From Bacteroidaceae bacterium (GTDB lineage Bacteria > Bacteroidota > Bacteroidia > Bacteroidales > Bacteroidaceae): a DNA stretch of 64,000 nucleotides. The notes beneath the pieces are model-generated. The model had not been told where the DNA came from, ran no database searches, and saw only the letters and a list, made by a program, of their open reading frames with translations. How positions within the stretch are numbered: the first letter of the stretch is position 1; each line of letters starts with the position of its first letter. Positions 44,109 to 52,500 of this stretch are shown here, in pieces. The stretch is taken from contig JAFQBB010000033.1 in assembly GCA_017416805.1 (NCBI GenBank), positions 1-64,000 of the forward strand, in the 5' to 3' direction. Made by a program: the position numbers and the translations under genes.

Positions 44109-44233
44109 TCTTTGATTATAGAATACTTTTCTTGCCTATTTTCGTGTCTCTGAAGGTAAGAAGTCAACTTGCTTCAGAACCTTTTGTCTCTATTTGCGTT
44201 TCATTTGGAAAAACTTGATATTGTATTTGAGGT

Positions 44234-44836
44234 ATGAAACGTAGTTTTAAAGAGGCCCTTTTGCATCGTCGCAGTCATTATGCTTTAGGCAGTGAAGTAT
44301 TGGTGGACTGCAAAGAGATTCAGCGTATGGTAGAGTTTGCCTTGATGCATGTTCCCTCTGCTTTCAATTCCCAATCATCGCGGATTGTCTTGTTATTGGG
44401 TGATGCCCACCATCGGTTGTGGGAGATTGTGAAGGAGGTATTGGGGACCATGTTGTCCGGTGAGACTTATCTGAAGACGGAGCGGAAAATCAACCATAGT
44501 TTTTCATCGGGTTACGGAACGTTGCTTTTCTATGAGGACCGTAGTGTGGTGGAAGGATTTCAGAACAGTTATCCTTTATACTCCGAACAATTTCCCGGAT
44601 GGTCGTTACAGACATCCGCTATGCATCAACTGACTTTATGGTGCTTGTTGGAAGATGCCGGCTTGGGAGCCTCGCTCCAGCATTACAATCCGCTGATAGA
44701 TGCTCGTGTCCGCATGGAGTGGGATTTGCCTGTCACTTGGGATTTGGTGGCACAAATGCCATTTGGTTATCCGCTCTCTATGCCTGAAGCAAAAACTCAT
44801 GAACCAATGGCAGAACGTATGAGGGTGTATGAGTAA
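44234..44836 (+). CDS. Nitroreductase-family flavoprotein
   Basis: This 200-residue protein of the HBN/nitroreductase fold binds FMN and reduces nitro compounds or quinones with NAD(P)H. It begins SFKEALLHRRSHYAL (the FMN phosphate-binding basic pair), has the PSAFNSQSSR signature near 44-53 and the dimer/FMN site WCLLEDAGLGASLQHYNPLI near 136-156. It is cytoplasmic. It is a single gene between a terminator and a convergent gene. The physiological substrate is unknown. Confidence 0.87.
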   Translation: MKRSFKEALLHRRSHYALGSEVLVDCKEIQRMVEFALMHVPSAFNSQSSRIVLLLGDAHHRLWEIVKEVLGTMLSGETYLKTERKINHSFSSGYGTLLFYEDRSVVEGFQNSYPLYSEQFPGWSLQTSAMHQLTLWCLLEDAGLGASLQHYNPLIDARVRMEWDLPVTWDLVAQMPFGYPLSMPEAKTHEPMAERMRVYE

Positions 44837-44853
44837 GTGAAGAGTGAAAAAAC

Positions 44854-44901
44854 GAAGAGTGAAGAATCCGATGGTTTGTACATCATGATTCTTCACCCTT
44901 C
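44854..44901. terminator. Bidirectional terminator between nitroreductase and ddh
   Basis: GAAGAGTGAAGAATC (44854-44868) pairs with GATTCTTCACCCTTC (44887-44901) with one mismatch. T-rich sequence follows on the plus strand. The arm is itself a reiterated GAAGAGTGAA word. Confidence 0.65.
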
Positions 44902-44931
44902 ATTTTTAATTCTTTGTTTCCCTTTTTTCCC

Positions 44932-45831
44932 CTATACAAGGTGGGCAATCCACTCTTCACGGTTGCCGGGAAGGAGGTCGATGACTGGAATTTCTACCAT
45001 GGTGTAGCATCCCGGTTGCTGTTTCATGCTGGCACGTGCCACATTGACCAATACTTGTGAGGTCAGTGCCGGGTTGTTTATTTTCATGTTGAACTCGAAG
45101 AGCTGGTTCTGTGTTTTTCCACTCACTCCTTTGCGTGTCAGGTTTACACCGTGTCCCATATCCTTCAATTCATCTACACTGGCAACTTGTTTCACATGCG
45201 TCTCATCGTTCACAAAGTAGGGGTCGGCTTTGATGGCGGCTGCAATTTGGTCGAAGTCATTTCCTTCCTCTACCTCGATATATACCATGCGGCGGTGTAT
45301 GCCTGTGCCTACAGGGATGGTCATTGACAAAGCATCTTTAACACCTTCTATGGCTTTGCAGCATACACTATGCCCCATGCTCATTCCTGGTCCGAAATTG
45401 GTGTAAGTGATGCCTTTGGGGGCAAGACTTTGCATCAAGGTACGTACTACACTGTCACTTCCCGGATCCCAACCGGCCGAAATGATTGATACTGCACCAT
45501 GTTCTTTGGCTACTTTGTCAAGTGAACAGCGTAGCTCTACGATACCAGAGTGTATGTCATAGCTATCCACGGTGTTGATGCCCATTGCCAATATTTCCTT
45601 GGCGTATGCCTCTATGCTACGTGTGGGGGCGGCCAAAATGGCCACATCGACTTGTTCCAGTTCACTGATATGTTTCACTACGGGATAGCCTGCCAATTCT
45701 GCCGGTTTGTTCTCGGCACCACTACGGCGCACTACGCCTGCCACTTCAAAATCGGGAGCTGCTTCCAGCGCTTCCAATGCAAACTTCCCGATGTTGCCAT
45801 ACCCAACGATGGCTGCACGAATTTTCTTCAT
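44932..45831 (-). CDS. ddh: meso-diaminopimelate D-dehydrogenase
   Basis: This 299-residue NADPH enzyme directly aminates tetrahydrodipicolinate to meso-diaminopimelate for lysine and peptidoglycan synthesis, bypassing the succinylase/acetylase steps. The Rossmann motif is VGYGNIGKFAL (residues 9-19). The family segments SAGWDPGSDSVVR near 116-128 and GPGMSMGHSVCCKAIEG near 145-161 line the substrate pocket. It is cytoplasmic. It has its own promoter (45911-45918) and stands as a single gene. Confidence 0.94.
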   Translation of the reverse strand: MKKIRAAIVGYGNIGKFALEALEAAPDFEVAGVVRRSGAENKPAELAGYPVVKHISELEQVDVAILAAPTRSIEAYAKEILAMGINTVDSYDIHSGIVELRCSLDKVAKEHGAVSIISAGWDPGSDSVVRTLMQSLAPKGITYTNFGPGMSMGHSVCCKAIEGVKDALSMTIPVGTGIHRRMVYIEVEEGNDFDQIAAAIKADPYFVNDETHVKQVASVDELKDMGHGVNLTRKGVSGKTQNQLFEFNMKINNPALTSQVLVNVARASMKQQPGCYTMVEIPVIDLLPGNREEWIAHLV

Positions 45832-45910
45832 CTTTGTATTGTTTGTTTTGGTTGGAGGGATATCTCATGAATGAGACTCCTCATTGTTGCATTATTCTAT
45901 AAAACGAACG

Positions 45911-45918
45911 CAAAAGTA
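45911..45918 (-). promoter_or_regulatory. -7 box of ddh
   Basis: The minus-strand sequence is TACTTTTG followed by CGTTCG. It lies 80 bases before the start. Confidence 0.55.
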
Positions 45919-45983
45919 TGCAAAAAGTTTGAAATGACATAAGCATCGCCTGCTTTTTGTTAGCGGAAGATGAAAAAAAATGG

Positions 45984-46823
45984 TTATTGGACAGTTTTTA
46001 TCCCCTTATATCCTAACTGTAAGCAACCTTTGTTTCCTGATTCGTCAGCTGGTATAATATTCTTTATGTGGAAAACTCCTTCGGCTGTATCATTGTGCCC
46101 AATCAGGATGATGTCATTGACAGAAAGATTTTGAACGGCATCCGAACGGACTGAACTTTGATAAACAGCTTGGATTTGTGTAGCCGTGGCTGTGGTGTAA
46201 TTGAAACTGTTGTTGCGCACAAATTTAGCTTTTGTCCGGCTCTTCCAATTTATGCGTATAAAAGTAGTGTCTGCTTCGACATAAAGATCTGCTTTGAGTG
46301 AGTCGGGAGAGAATTTGGACGTGAAGGGTTGAGAAACATCTGCAAGATTGATGGCATCGGGGTTGTCCGAATATGGGCTATATAGGACGATACCGTTCAA
46401 TTCATTTAAGGTGATGAGTTTATTCCTTACTCTTAAATTTCGTTTGTTTTCGGCAACATTCCCTTCATTGTCTTCGACGGTGAATCTCAGTTCTACCATC
46501 AGCTGTTCGCGGTCAATCTCAGATGCTGTATATACGAAATCATAGGTGAAACTGTTCCGCTTCTGTTCGCAGACAGAATCAAGGAGGGTGATGTAGCCTC
46601 TGTAAACGTCGAAAGATTTGATGCTGAATCGGTGTATATGGTCGTGTATGGTTGACAATTCAAGTTCGTAACGTTTTTTATCTCCCGAGTAGAGGGTAGG
46701 GAGCGAATCATTTGAAGGCTCTACGAATACGACCACGTCAGATACGTCAGGGGTATCTTCTGTACATGCACCGGGGATGAAGAGGGTGGTGAGGCAAATA
46801 GCTGTGTATAACAGTTTTTTCAT
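45984..46823 (-). CDS. Lipoprotein of unknown function
   Basis: This 279-residue protein begins MKKLLYTAICLTTLFIPGAC, with the lipobox cysteine at residue 20 followed by TEDTPDVSD. The rest is beta-rich, with two Ig-like segments around DKKRYELELSTIHDHIHRFSI and LRFTVEDNEGNVAENKRNLRV. I chose the ATG at 46823 because upstream codons (to 46898) run through a hairpin and give no signal-like sequence. It is the distal gene after a 46916-47344 lipoprotein gene and a barrel gene, all on the minus strand. No family is recognised. Confidence 0.65.
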   Translation of the reverse strand: MKKLLYTAICLTTLFIPGACTEDTPDVSDVVVFVEPSNDSLPTLYSGDKKRYELELSTIHDHIHRFSIKSFDVYRGYITLLDSVCEQKRNSFTYDFVYTASEIDREQLMVELRFTVEDNEGNVAENKRNLRVRNKLITLNELNGIVLYSPYSDNPDAINLADVSQPFTSKFSPDSLKADLYVEADTTFIRINWKSRTKAKFVRNNSFNYTTATATQIQAVYQSSVRSDAVQNLSVNDIILIGHNDTAEGVFHIKNIIPADESGNKGCLQLGYKGIKTVQ

Positions 46824-46854
46824 AGTTTTTGTTGTGCGAATGAAACGAAGAAAA

Positions 46855-46896
46855 GCCGATAGTAACCACAAACTGTGAAGAAGGGGTACTATCGGC
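46855..46896 (-). terminator. Hairpin between two lipoprotein genes, terminator or attenuator
   Basis: On the minus strand GCCGATAGTA and TACTATCGGC form a perfect 10-bp stem with a 22-base loop, followed by TTTTCTTC. It lies between the 46916 stop and the 46823 start, so read-through or a separate promoter must serve the downstream gene. Confidence 0.6.
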
Positions 46897-46915
46897 AAAT
46901 GAAAAAGATTTGTGA

Positions 46916-47344
46916 TTATTTCAGGCGGTAGGCTCTTACTTTAGCGGTCTTTTTAGTGACACTGCCTAAGAACATGCGGTCCTTGACTGTGCTTTCATAG
47001 ACAATCTGGAAGTAAACAGCTTGGGGGAACTCTTCGGCCAATTTATAAGCGGCCAGTTCCATTCCTGTGCCATTCAAAGTGAATTTCTGTCCGGGAATGT
47101 TCAGTTTCTTTTTGGGTTCTCCGGGGTTGTAGGCTTCACCGTTGATTCTTTCAAGTTTGGTGAATACTCCCAACACGGTGTTGTATTCTGCTGAAATCTC
47201 GGTTTCTCCCAGACAAACAAGGTCATCCATATTCATCTCCAAGCTGATGCGGCCAGCCGAGAAACTCTGATCCTTCGTGATGGTGCCACATGACGTAAAG
47301 CACAGCACAAGGGCAAGAGCATATAGTAAATTGTTCAGTTTCAT
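46916..47344 (-). CDS. Small lipoprotein of unknown function
   Basis: This 142-residue protein has the lipobox LCFTSC (Cys19). The mature part is short and beta-rich (FSAGRISLEMNMDDLVCLGETEISAEYN, then TGMELAAYKLAEEFP and YFQIVYESTVKD). It has no motif I recognise. It starts 16 bases after the barrel gene's stop on the same strand, so the two are co-transcribed, and the pair may form an outer-membrane complex. Confidence 0.65.
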   Translation of the reverse strand: MKLNNLLYALALVLCFTSCGTITKDQSFSAGRISLEMNMDDLVCLGETEISAEYNTVLGVFTKLERINGEAYNPGEPKKKLNIPGQKFTLNGTGMELAAYKLAEEFPQAVYFQIVYESTVKDRMFLGSVTKKTAKVRAYRLK

Positions 47345-47360
47345 AATTCAGCTCATGGTT

Positions 47361-48095
47361 TTAGAGTTTGAAGAAATAGGTCAATGTCACGCGAGCTTGA
47401 TGTCCCAGTTTCCAACTGCTGTTGCTCACATCTTCCTGATAACCGGCAGCTTTGTCAATGGTCATTCCGTCTTTGGTCAAGGTACCATCAGATGTGCTGT
47501 TGTAGAGAGTGCTGATACCATATTCTACACCAAGAGCCAAAGGCAAGTTGCCGATGTAGGCCTGCAAGCCAACGAACGCACCCAAACCGAAACGGAACTG
47601 AGAGGTCTTGTATTCGTCTTCATCATCTTCACTTCCGTATGAGCCCCATCCAATAGGAAGTTCAGCACCTACATAAACATCGAGCAAGTTTGTGTTAGAG
47701 AAGTGGTAAGCTATTCCAGGGTAGAACATCATGCTACTCTCGAAGTTTGTGTTTTCAACAGTTTCACTTCCGTCTTCTTCACCTTCTTCGTTGTAGTTAG
47801 GCACCTTGACCTCACTAGTGTTGCTTTCTCTCCACCATTCGATACCTACGCGACCTTCTACCTTATCTGTAAACATGTACTTCACATTGATGAGGGGCAG
47901 GAAGTCGAAATTGTCCATGTTGTCAAAGTTCTTGAAGATAGTGCTTGTTCCACCCAAATAAAGACCGAAGTCACCTGCCTGTGCACGGTTACCGGTGCGG
48001 ACTACGCGTGATGAACTTTCACCTGTGGTGATTTGTGCATGACCCACCATGCATCCTGCACACAGCATCAACAAAAGAAATCTTAGCTTTCTCAT
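47361..48095 (-). CDS. Outer-membrane beta-barrel protein
   Basis: This 244-residue protein has a signal peptide (MVGHAQITTG) and a series of barrel strands: FGLYLGGTSTIFKNF, PLINVKYMFTDKVEGRVGIEW, SMMFYPGIAYHF and RFGLGAFVGLQAYIG. It ends in VTLTYFFKL, an aromatic C-terminus. An acidic loop (NYNEEGEEDGSETVEN) lies near 100-115. The size suggests a 10-12 strand porin-like barrel. It is the first gene of the trio, with a -7 box upstream at 48247. Confidence 0.75.
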   Translation of the reverse strand: MRKLRFLLLMLCAGCMVGHAQITTGESSSRVVRTGNRAQAGDFGLYLGGTSTIFKNFDNMDNFDFLPLINVKYMFTDKVEGRVGIEWWRESNTSEVKVPNYNEEGEEDGSETVENTNFESSMMFYPGIAYHFSNTNLLDVYVGAELPIGWGSYGSEDDEDEYKTSQFRFGLGAFVGLQAYIGNLPLALGVEYGISTLYNSTSDGTLTKDGMTIDKAAGYQEDVSNSSWKLGHQARVTLTYFFKL

Positions 48096-48246
48096 AATTG
48101 TAATAGTTTTTAGTGCCTCGGTCGTCTCAGCCTTAGCTTGTTTCTTAATTTTTTTGTTCTTAATTCTATTATATTGTTAATGGTTATGGTCGCTTCTTTT
48201 GGGGAGACGAAAGTTATGAAACCCTAAAAAGCATCCTTTTATGCTG

Positions 48247-48254
48247 CAAAAATA
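48247..48254 (-). promoter_or_regulatory. -7 box of the barrel-lipoprotein trio
   Basis: The minus-strand sequence is TATTTTTG followed by CAGC, with a long (about 150-base) leader before the start. Confidence 0.45.
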
Positions 48255-48328
48255 CAAAGACTTCTAAAAAATACCCCCCCCAATTGTTAAATTATACTAA
48301 TTGGCAGATTAGTGGCTAATGTTGGAAC

Positions 48329-48372
48329 GAATGCTGTTCGAATACCGTTTGAATGCTGTTAGAATATTGTTC
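48329..48372. repeat. 11-bp tandem repeat, four copies
   Basis: GAATGCTGTTC, GAATACCGTTT, GAATGCTGTTA and GAATATTGTTC follow one another without gaps. The 11-base period matches about one helical turn, so all copies face the same side of the DNA. Confidence 0.75.
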
Positions 48373-48413
48373 GTAATCTGTGGGGCGGATTCTCTACATG
48401 GCTTTTCAGTTGC

Positions 48414-48495
48414 TTTAAGGGAGGTCCTATAAATCCTCGCAAGTAGAAAACCAGCCTGAATAAATGTAGGAACTAATTTATAGAACCTCCCTAAA
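48414..48495. repeat. Inverted repeat with 17-bp or longer arms
   Basis: TTTAAGGGAGGTCCTATAAAT (48414-48434) faces ATTTATAGAACCTCCCTAAA (48476-48495) with one or two mismatches around a 41-base interior that itself repeats AATTTA/TAGGAAC words. Confidence 0.7.
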
Positions 48496-48521
48496 GTCTG
48501 CCAACCTTCTGCAATAGGCGT

Positions 48522-48600
48522 GGCAGTACACTACACCCGGCGTGGCAGTACACTACATCCGGCATGGCAGTACACTACACCCGGCATGGCAGTATAGCAA
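48522..48600. repeat. 22-bp tandem repeat, about 3.6 copies
   Basis: GGCAGTACACTACACCCGGC is followed by GT or AT before the next copy. Copies begin at 48522, 48544, 48566 and 48588, with the last incomplete. Copies 1 and 3 differ only at one base of the joining dinucleotide; copy 2 has one T for C. Confidence 0.8.
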
Positions 48601-48768
48601 CGATATACGAGAGGGTGCCGGTAGATTCGTAGGGAACTCCCATCTGGAATGAATGAATCTTGAGCTTGCAGATACAATAAAATGTGTAATTTCGCGTTTT
48701 TTCTTTGTTTACGGGTGTTGCGCGAATGTCGCATCATCCTTTTGAAAGAGGGAAAATAGAGAATCATT

Positions 48769-49383
48769 ATGATAGAATACATCAAAGGAGAGGTTACGGA
48801 GATAACCCCAGCCACGGTGACGTTGGAGACGAGTGGAGGAGTGGCCTACCTGCTCAATGTGTCATTGAATACCTATACGGCAGTACAGGGAAAGAAGCAG
48901 GTGCGCCTGTATGTTCATGAAGCTATCCGCGAAGATGCATGGGTACTTTTCGGTTTTGCTACCAAGGAGGAACGCGAACTGTTCTTGCAACTGATAACGG
49001 TAAGTGGCATAGGTGGAAATACTGCCCGTATGATATTGTCAGCTCTCAGTCCGCGTGAGTTGTGTGATGTGATAGCTACAGGCAACGACAAATTGCTGAA
49101 AACAGTGAAGGGCATCGGCTTGAAGACTGCCCAGCGTATTATTGTTGATTTGAAAGATAAAATCAAGCTGTTGCCTTCGGCTGCAGGAATGGCCGGTGGG
49201 GACGGTGAATTGCCTTTGGCTGGAGCAGGTGCAACCAGTGCTGTGATGGACGAAGCCGTCTCGGCTTTGACCATGTTGGGATTTCCTGTTGCTGCTTCAC
49301 AGAAGGTGGTGATGGCAATTTTGAAGGAGGAACCTTCTGCACCTGTAGAGCGCGTTATCAAAGTGGCGTTAAAGAGACTGTAG
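48769..49383 (+). CDS. ruvA: Holliday junction ATP-dependent DNA helicase subunit RuvA
   Basis: This 204-residue protein starts [17 protein letters not shown] with the OB-fold domain I. Helix-hairpin-helix motifs follow in domain II ([17 protein letters not shown] and [17 protein letters not shown]), then a flexible linker and the C-terminal domain III that contacts RuvB. RuvA tetramers hold four-way junctions during recombination repair. The neighbour sprA follows 148 bases on, a pairing also known from Flavobacterium. It is preceded by the repeat-rich gap at 48096-48768. Confidence 0.95.
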   Translation: MIEYIKGEVTEITPATVTLETSGGVAYLLNVSLNTYTAVQGKKQVRLYVHEAIREDAWVLFGFATKEERELFLQLITVSGIGGNTARMILSALSPRELCDVIATGNDKLLKTVKGIGLKTAQRIIVDLKDKIKLLPSAAGMAGGDGELPLAGAGATSAVMDEAVSALTMLGFPVAASQKVVMAILKEEPSAPVERVIKVALKRL

Positions 49384-49435
49384 TTTAATTATAATTAAAG
49401 GACGAAAGGGGACAAAGGCCGATAGTGCTGTTTAC

Positions 49436-49478
49436 TTTGAACCTTGAACTTTAAACTTTGAACTTTGAGCCTTGAGCT
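49436..49478. repeat. Reiterated 'tttgaac' words before sprA
   Basis: TTGAACCTTGAACTTTAAAC continues as TTTGAACTTTGAGCCTTGAG, about six near-copies of a 7-8 base word in the ruvA-sprA gap. Confidence 0.55.
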
Positions 49479-49531
49479 CCGGCAGGTTGTGCCTGTGAGA
49501 ATTGAATTAATTGATTTCTACCATTGGGGTG

Positions 49532-52500
49532 ATGAAGAGAGGTAAATATATCATCTATATATTGCTGCTGGTTGTGGCCAGTTTGCAGACGGTAGCCGCC
49601 ATTAGCGGTGAAAGCCCTCTTCATGTCATGCAACCGGCAGAGCAACAACCTCAACAACCTGCTGACACGGTAACGGGCAAGAAACCTCGTTATAGTGTAA
49701 AAAAGACAGCACCCCAATACAATGAGAAGGAACTGAAACAGGGGCCTGCCGACTTGAAAGACCCGGAGAATATCAGTCTGACTACGGAGTACGATGAGAA
49801 GACCGGACACTATGTGATAGGTTCGAAGATGGGAGACAGTTATCTGAATGCTCCAGTGTTGATGACTCCCGAGGAATATACCACATGGAGCATGAAGCAA
49901 TCCATGAACGCCTATTATCGCAACCGTAATACGGAAGAATATGAGAAGGCTGGTAAGGAGAAGTTTGATTTCTCGGATATGCATTTTGACTTGGGGCCTG
50001 CCGAGAAGATTTTTGGTCCGGGCGGAGTCCGTATCAAGACACAAGGATCGGCAGAATTGAAGTTTGGTGGCCGCTATAAGAATACGGAGAATCCGAGTCT
50101 GCCCGATCGCCAACGGAAAACTTTTGGTTTTGAATTTGATGAAAAGGTAAACCTGAACATCAACGGTAAGGTAGGCGACAAGATGAGTTTGGATATGAAC
50201 TACAATACCGATGCCACATTTGATTTCGACACCAAGAAGATAAAACTGGCATACGAGGGAAAGGAGGATGAGATTATCCAGTTGCTCGAAGCAGGAAACG
50301 TCAGTATGCCTACCAATTCTTCGCTCATTCGGGGAGCGACTTCGCTGTTTGGTATCCGTGCCGACCTTCAATTCGGTAAATTGAAATTGCAGACGGTGGT
50401 TTCTCAAAAGGAGTCCTCTTCCAAGACTGTTTCTTCCAAGGGTGGTTCCCAATTGACAGATTTTGAGGTTAGTGCTGCCAATTATGATGAAAACCGCCAT
50501 TTCTTCCTCAGTCATTACTTCCGCGACAATTATGACAAGAACATGGCTTCGTTGCCTAATGTGATGAGCGGAATCAATATTACCCGTGTAGAAATCTGGG
50601 TGACAAACAAGACCAGCAACTACGACAATCCGCGAAACATCATAGCCTTGACCGACTTGGGAGAATCTAATAAGATTAGTAATCCGATGTGGACAGCTAC
50701 GGGTGGTTCCAATCCGTCGAATGCGTCGAACAGCTTGTATCAAAGTCTGGTGAACCAGTATGGTGCAGCGCGTGATATAACCCAAACCACTTCTGTGCTT
50801 GATGGAATCCCAGGGTTTAGTGGGAGTGTTGATTATGAGAAAATAGAAAATGCCCGTTTGTTGACGGCCAATGAATATACGTTGAACAGGGCGGTGGGTT
50901 ATGTGTCGTTGAAGCAGACCCTGCAACCCGATGATGTGTTGGCCGTGGCATACGAATATACGTTGGGAGGAACACGTTATCAGGTGGGAGAATTTGCCGC
51001 CGATGTGAGTGATACGAAACAGGCTATCTACGTAAAGTTGTTGAAGAATACCAGCAACCAGCCCGGCATGGGGACGTGGGACCTGATGATGAAGAACGTT
51101 TATGCCCTTGGAGCAACCAGTGTGCAGAAGGAAAAATTCCGTCTGGACATCAAGTATCAGAGTGATACCGCTGGTGTCTATCTTAATTATATACCAGAAC
51201 CGGCTTTGAAGGAGACCACCCTTCTGCGTGCCCTTAACTTGGATCGTCTGGATAATAATAACCAAAGTCGGCCTAACGGATTTTTTGACTTTGTCGAAGG
51301 ATATACCGTTGTTGCTCAGAATGGCCGCATTTATTTCCCTGTAGTGGAGCCGTTTGGTGACCATTTGCGTAAGTTTATAGGCAATAACCAATTGGCAGAA
51401 AAATATGTGTTTGACGAACTTTATGACTCAACCAAGACTGTTGCCAAGCAGATTGCGGAAAAGGACAAGTTTATTTTTACCGGTCAGTATAAAGCTACCA
51501 ATGGTAGTGAGATTGACCTTGGAGCATGGAATATTCCGCAAGGTTCGGTGACGGTGACGGCCGGTGGTGTCACCCTTGTTGAGAATAGTGACTATACGGT
51601 GGATTATAGTTCGGGTCGTGTGACCATCATCAACCAAAGTATCATTGATGCCGGTACGGCGGTGAATGTGAGTCTGGAGAGCAATACCAACTTCAGCATG
51701 CAGCGGAAGACCATGTTGGGTATGAACTTCATGTACGATTTCAGCAAGGAGTTCCAGTTTGGTGGTACCATCATGCACTTGAGTGAGAAGCCGCAAACCA
51801 GTAAGGTGGCAATGGGAAGTGAACCGTTGAAAAACACCTTATGGGGTGCGAATATTGCATGGAAGAAGGAGAGCCAATGGTTGACCAATATGATAGACAA
51901 GTTGCCCTTACTTGAAGCCACACAACCATCGACCATCAATTTGACGGCAGAATTTGCCCAACTGATAGCGGGTGAGGCCAGTGGGGTGCAGGGTAACGCT
52001 TCTTATTTGGATGATTTTGAGAGTACAGAAAATGGTATTGATGTGCGCCAACCCGAAAGCTGGATGTTGTCCAGTACCCCTTCCGGATTGCCCAATGCCA
52101 CACTTGTGGGAGATACAAAGTATGGAATGGACAGGGCCATGCTGAGCTGGTACTACATCGATCCTTTGTTTACTCGTCGCAGTTCTTCGCTTACCCCTTC
52201 ACACATAAAGAGTGACTTGGAACAGCTTTCCAACCATTATGTGCGCGAAGTGTATGAGCGTGAACTTTATCCTAACAAAGAGGCTGAGTTCAATTCGTCA
52301 ACAACCTTGAATATTCTGAATTTGGCTTATTATCCGGATGAGCGCGGTCCTTATAACTTGGATACGGATTTGACCCCAGAGGGAAAACTCCCCAATCCGG
52401 CCAAGCGATGGGGAGGAATGATGCGCAAGTTGGAGACCAGTGATTTCGAGACAGCCAATATAGAATATGTAGAGTTCTGGATGATGGATCCCTTCATGTA

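Larger units (their letters stand above)
48096..48768. other. 673-base gap between the barrel trio and ruvA, no gene seen
   Basis: The gap contains the promoter of the leftward trio, an 11-bp tandem repeat, a long inverted repeat and a 22-bp tandem repeat. TAATTTCG (about 48689) lies roughly 80 bases before ruvA and may be its -7 box. No coding frame is convincing. Confidence 0.7.

Noticed and set aside
48522-48600. CRISPR array
   Set aside because: The copies abut without spacers; it is a simple 22-bp tandem repeat.
49451-51391. 646-codon open frame on the minus strand opposite the sprA start
   Set aside because: It lies fully antisense to a well-supported SprA, has repetitive codon-shadow composition (many Ile/His/Arg/Thr) and no domain, leader or promoter.
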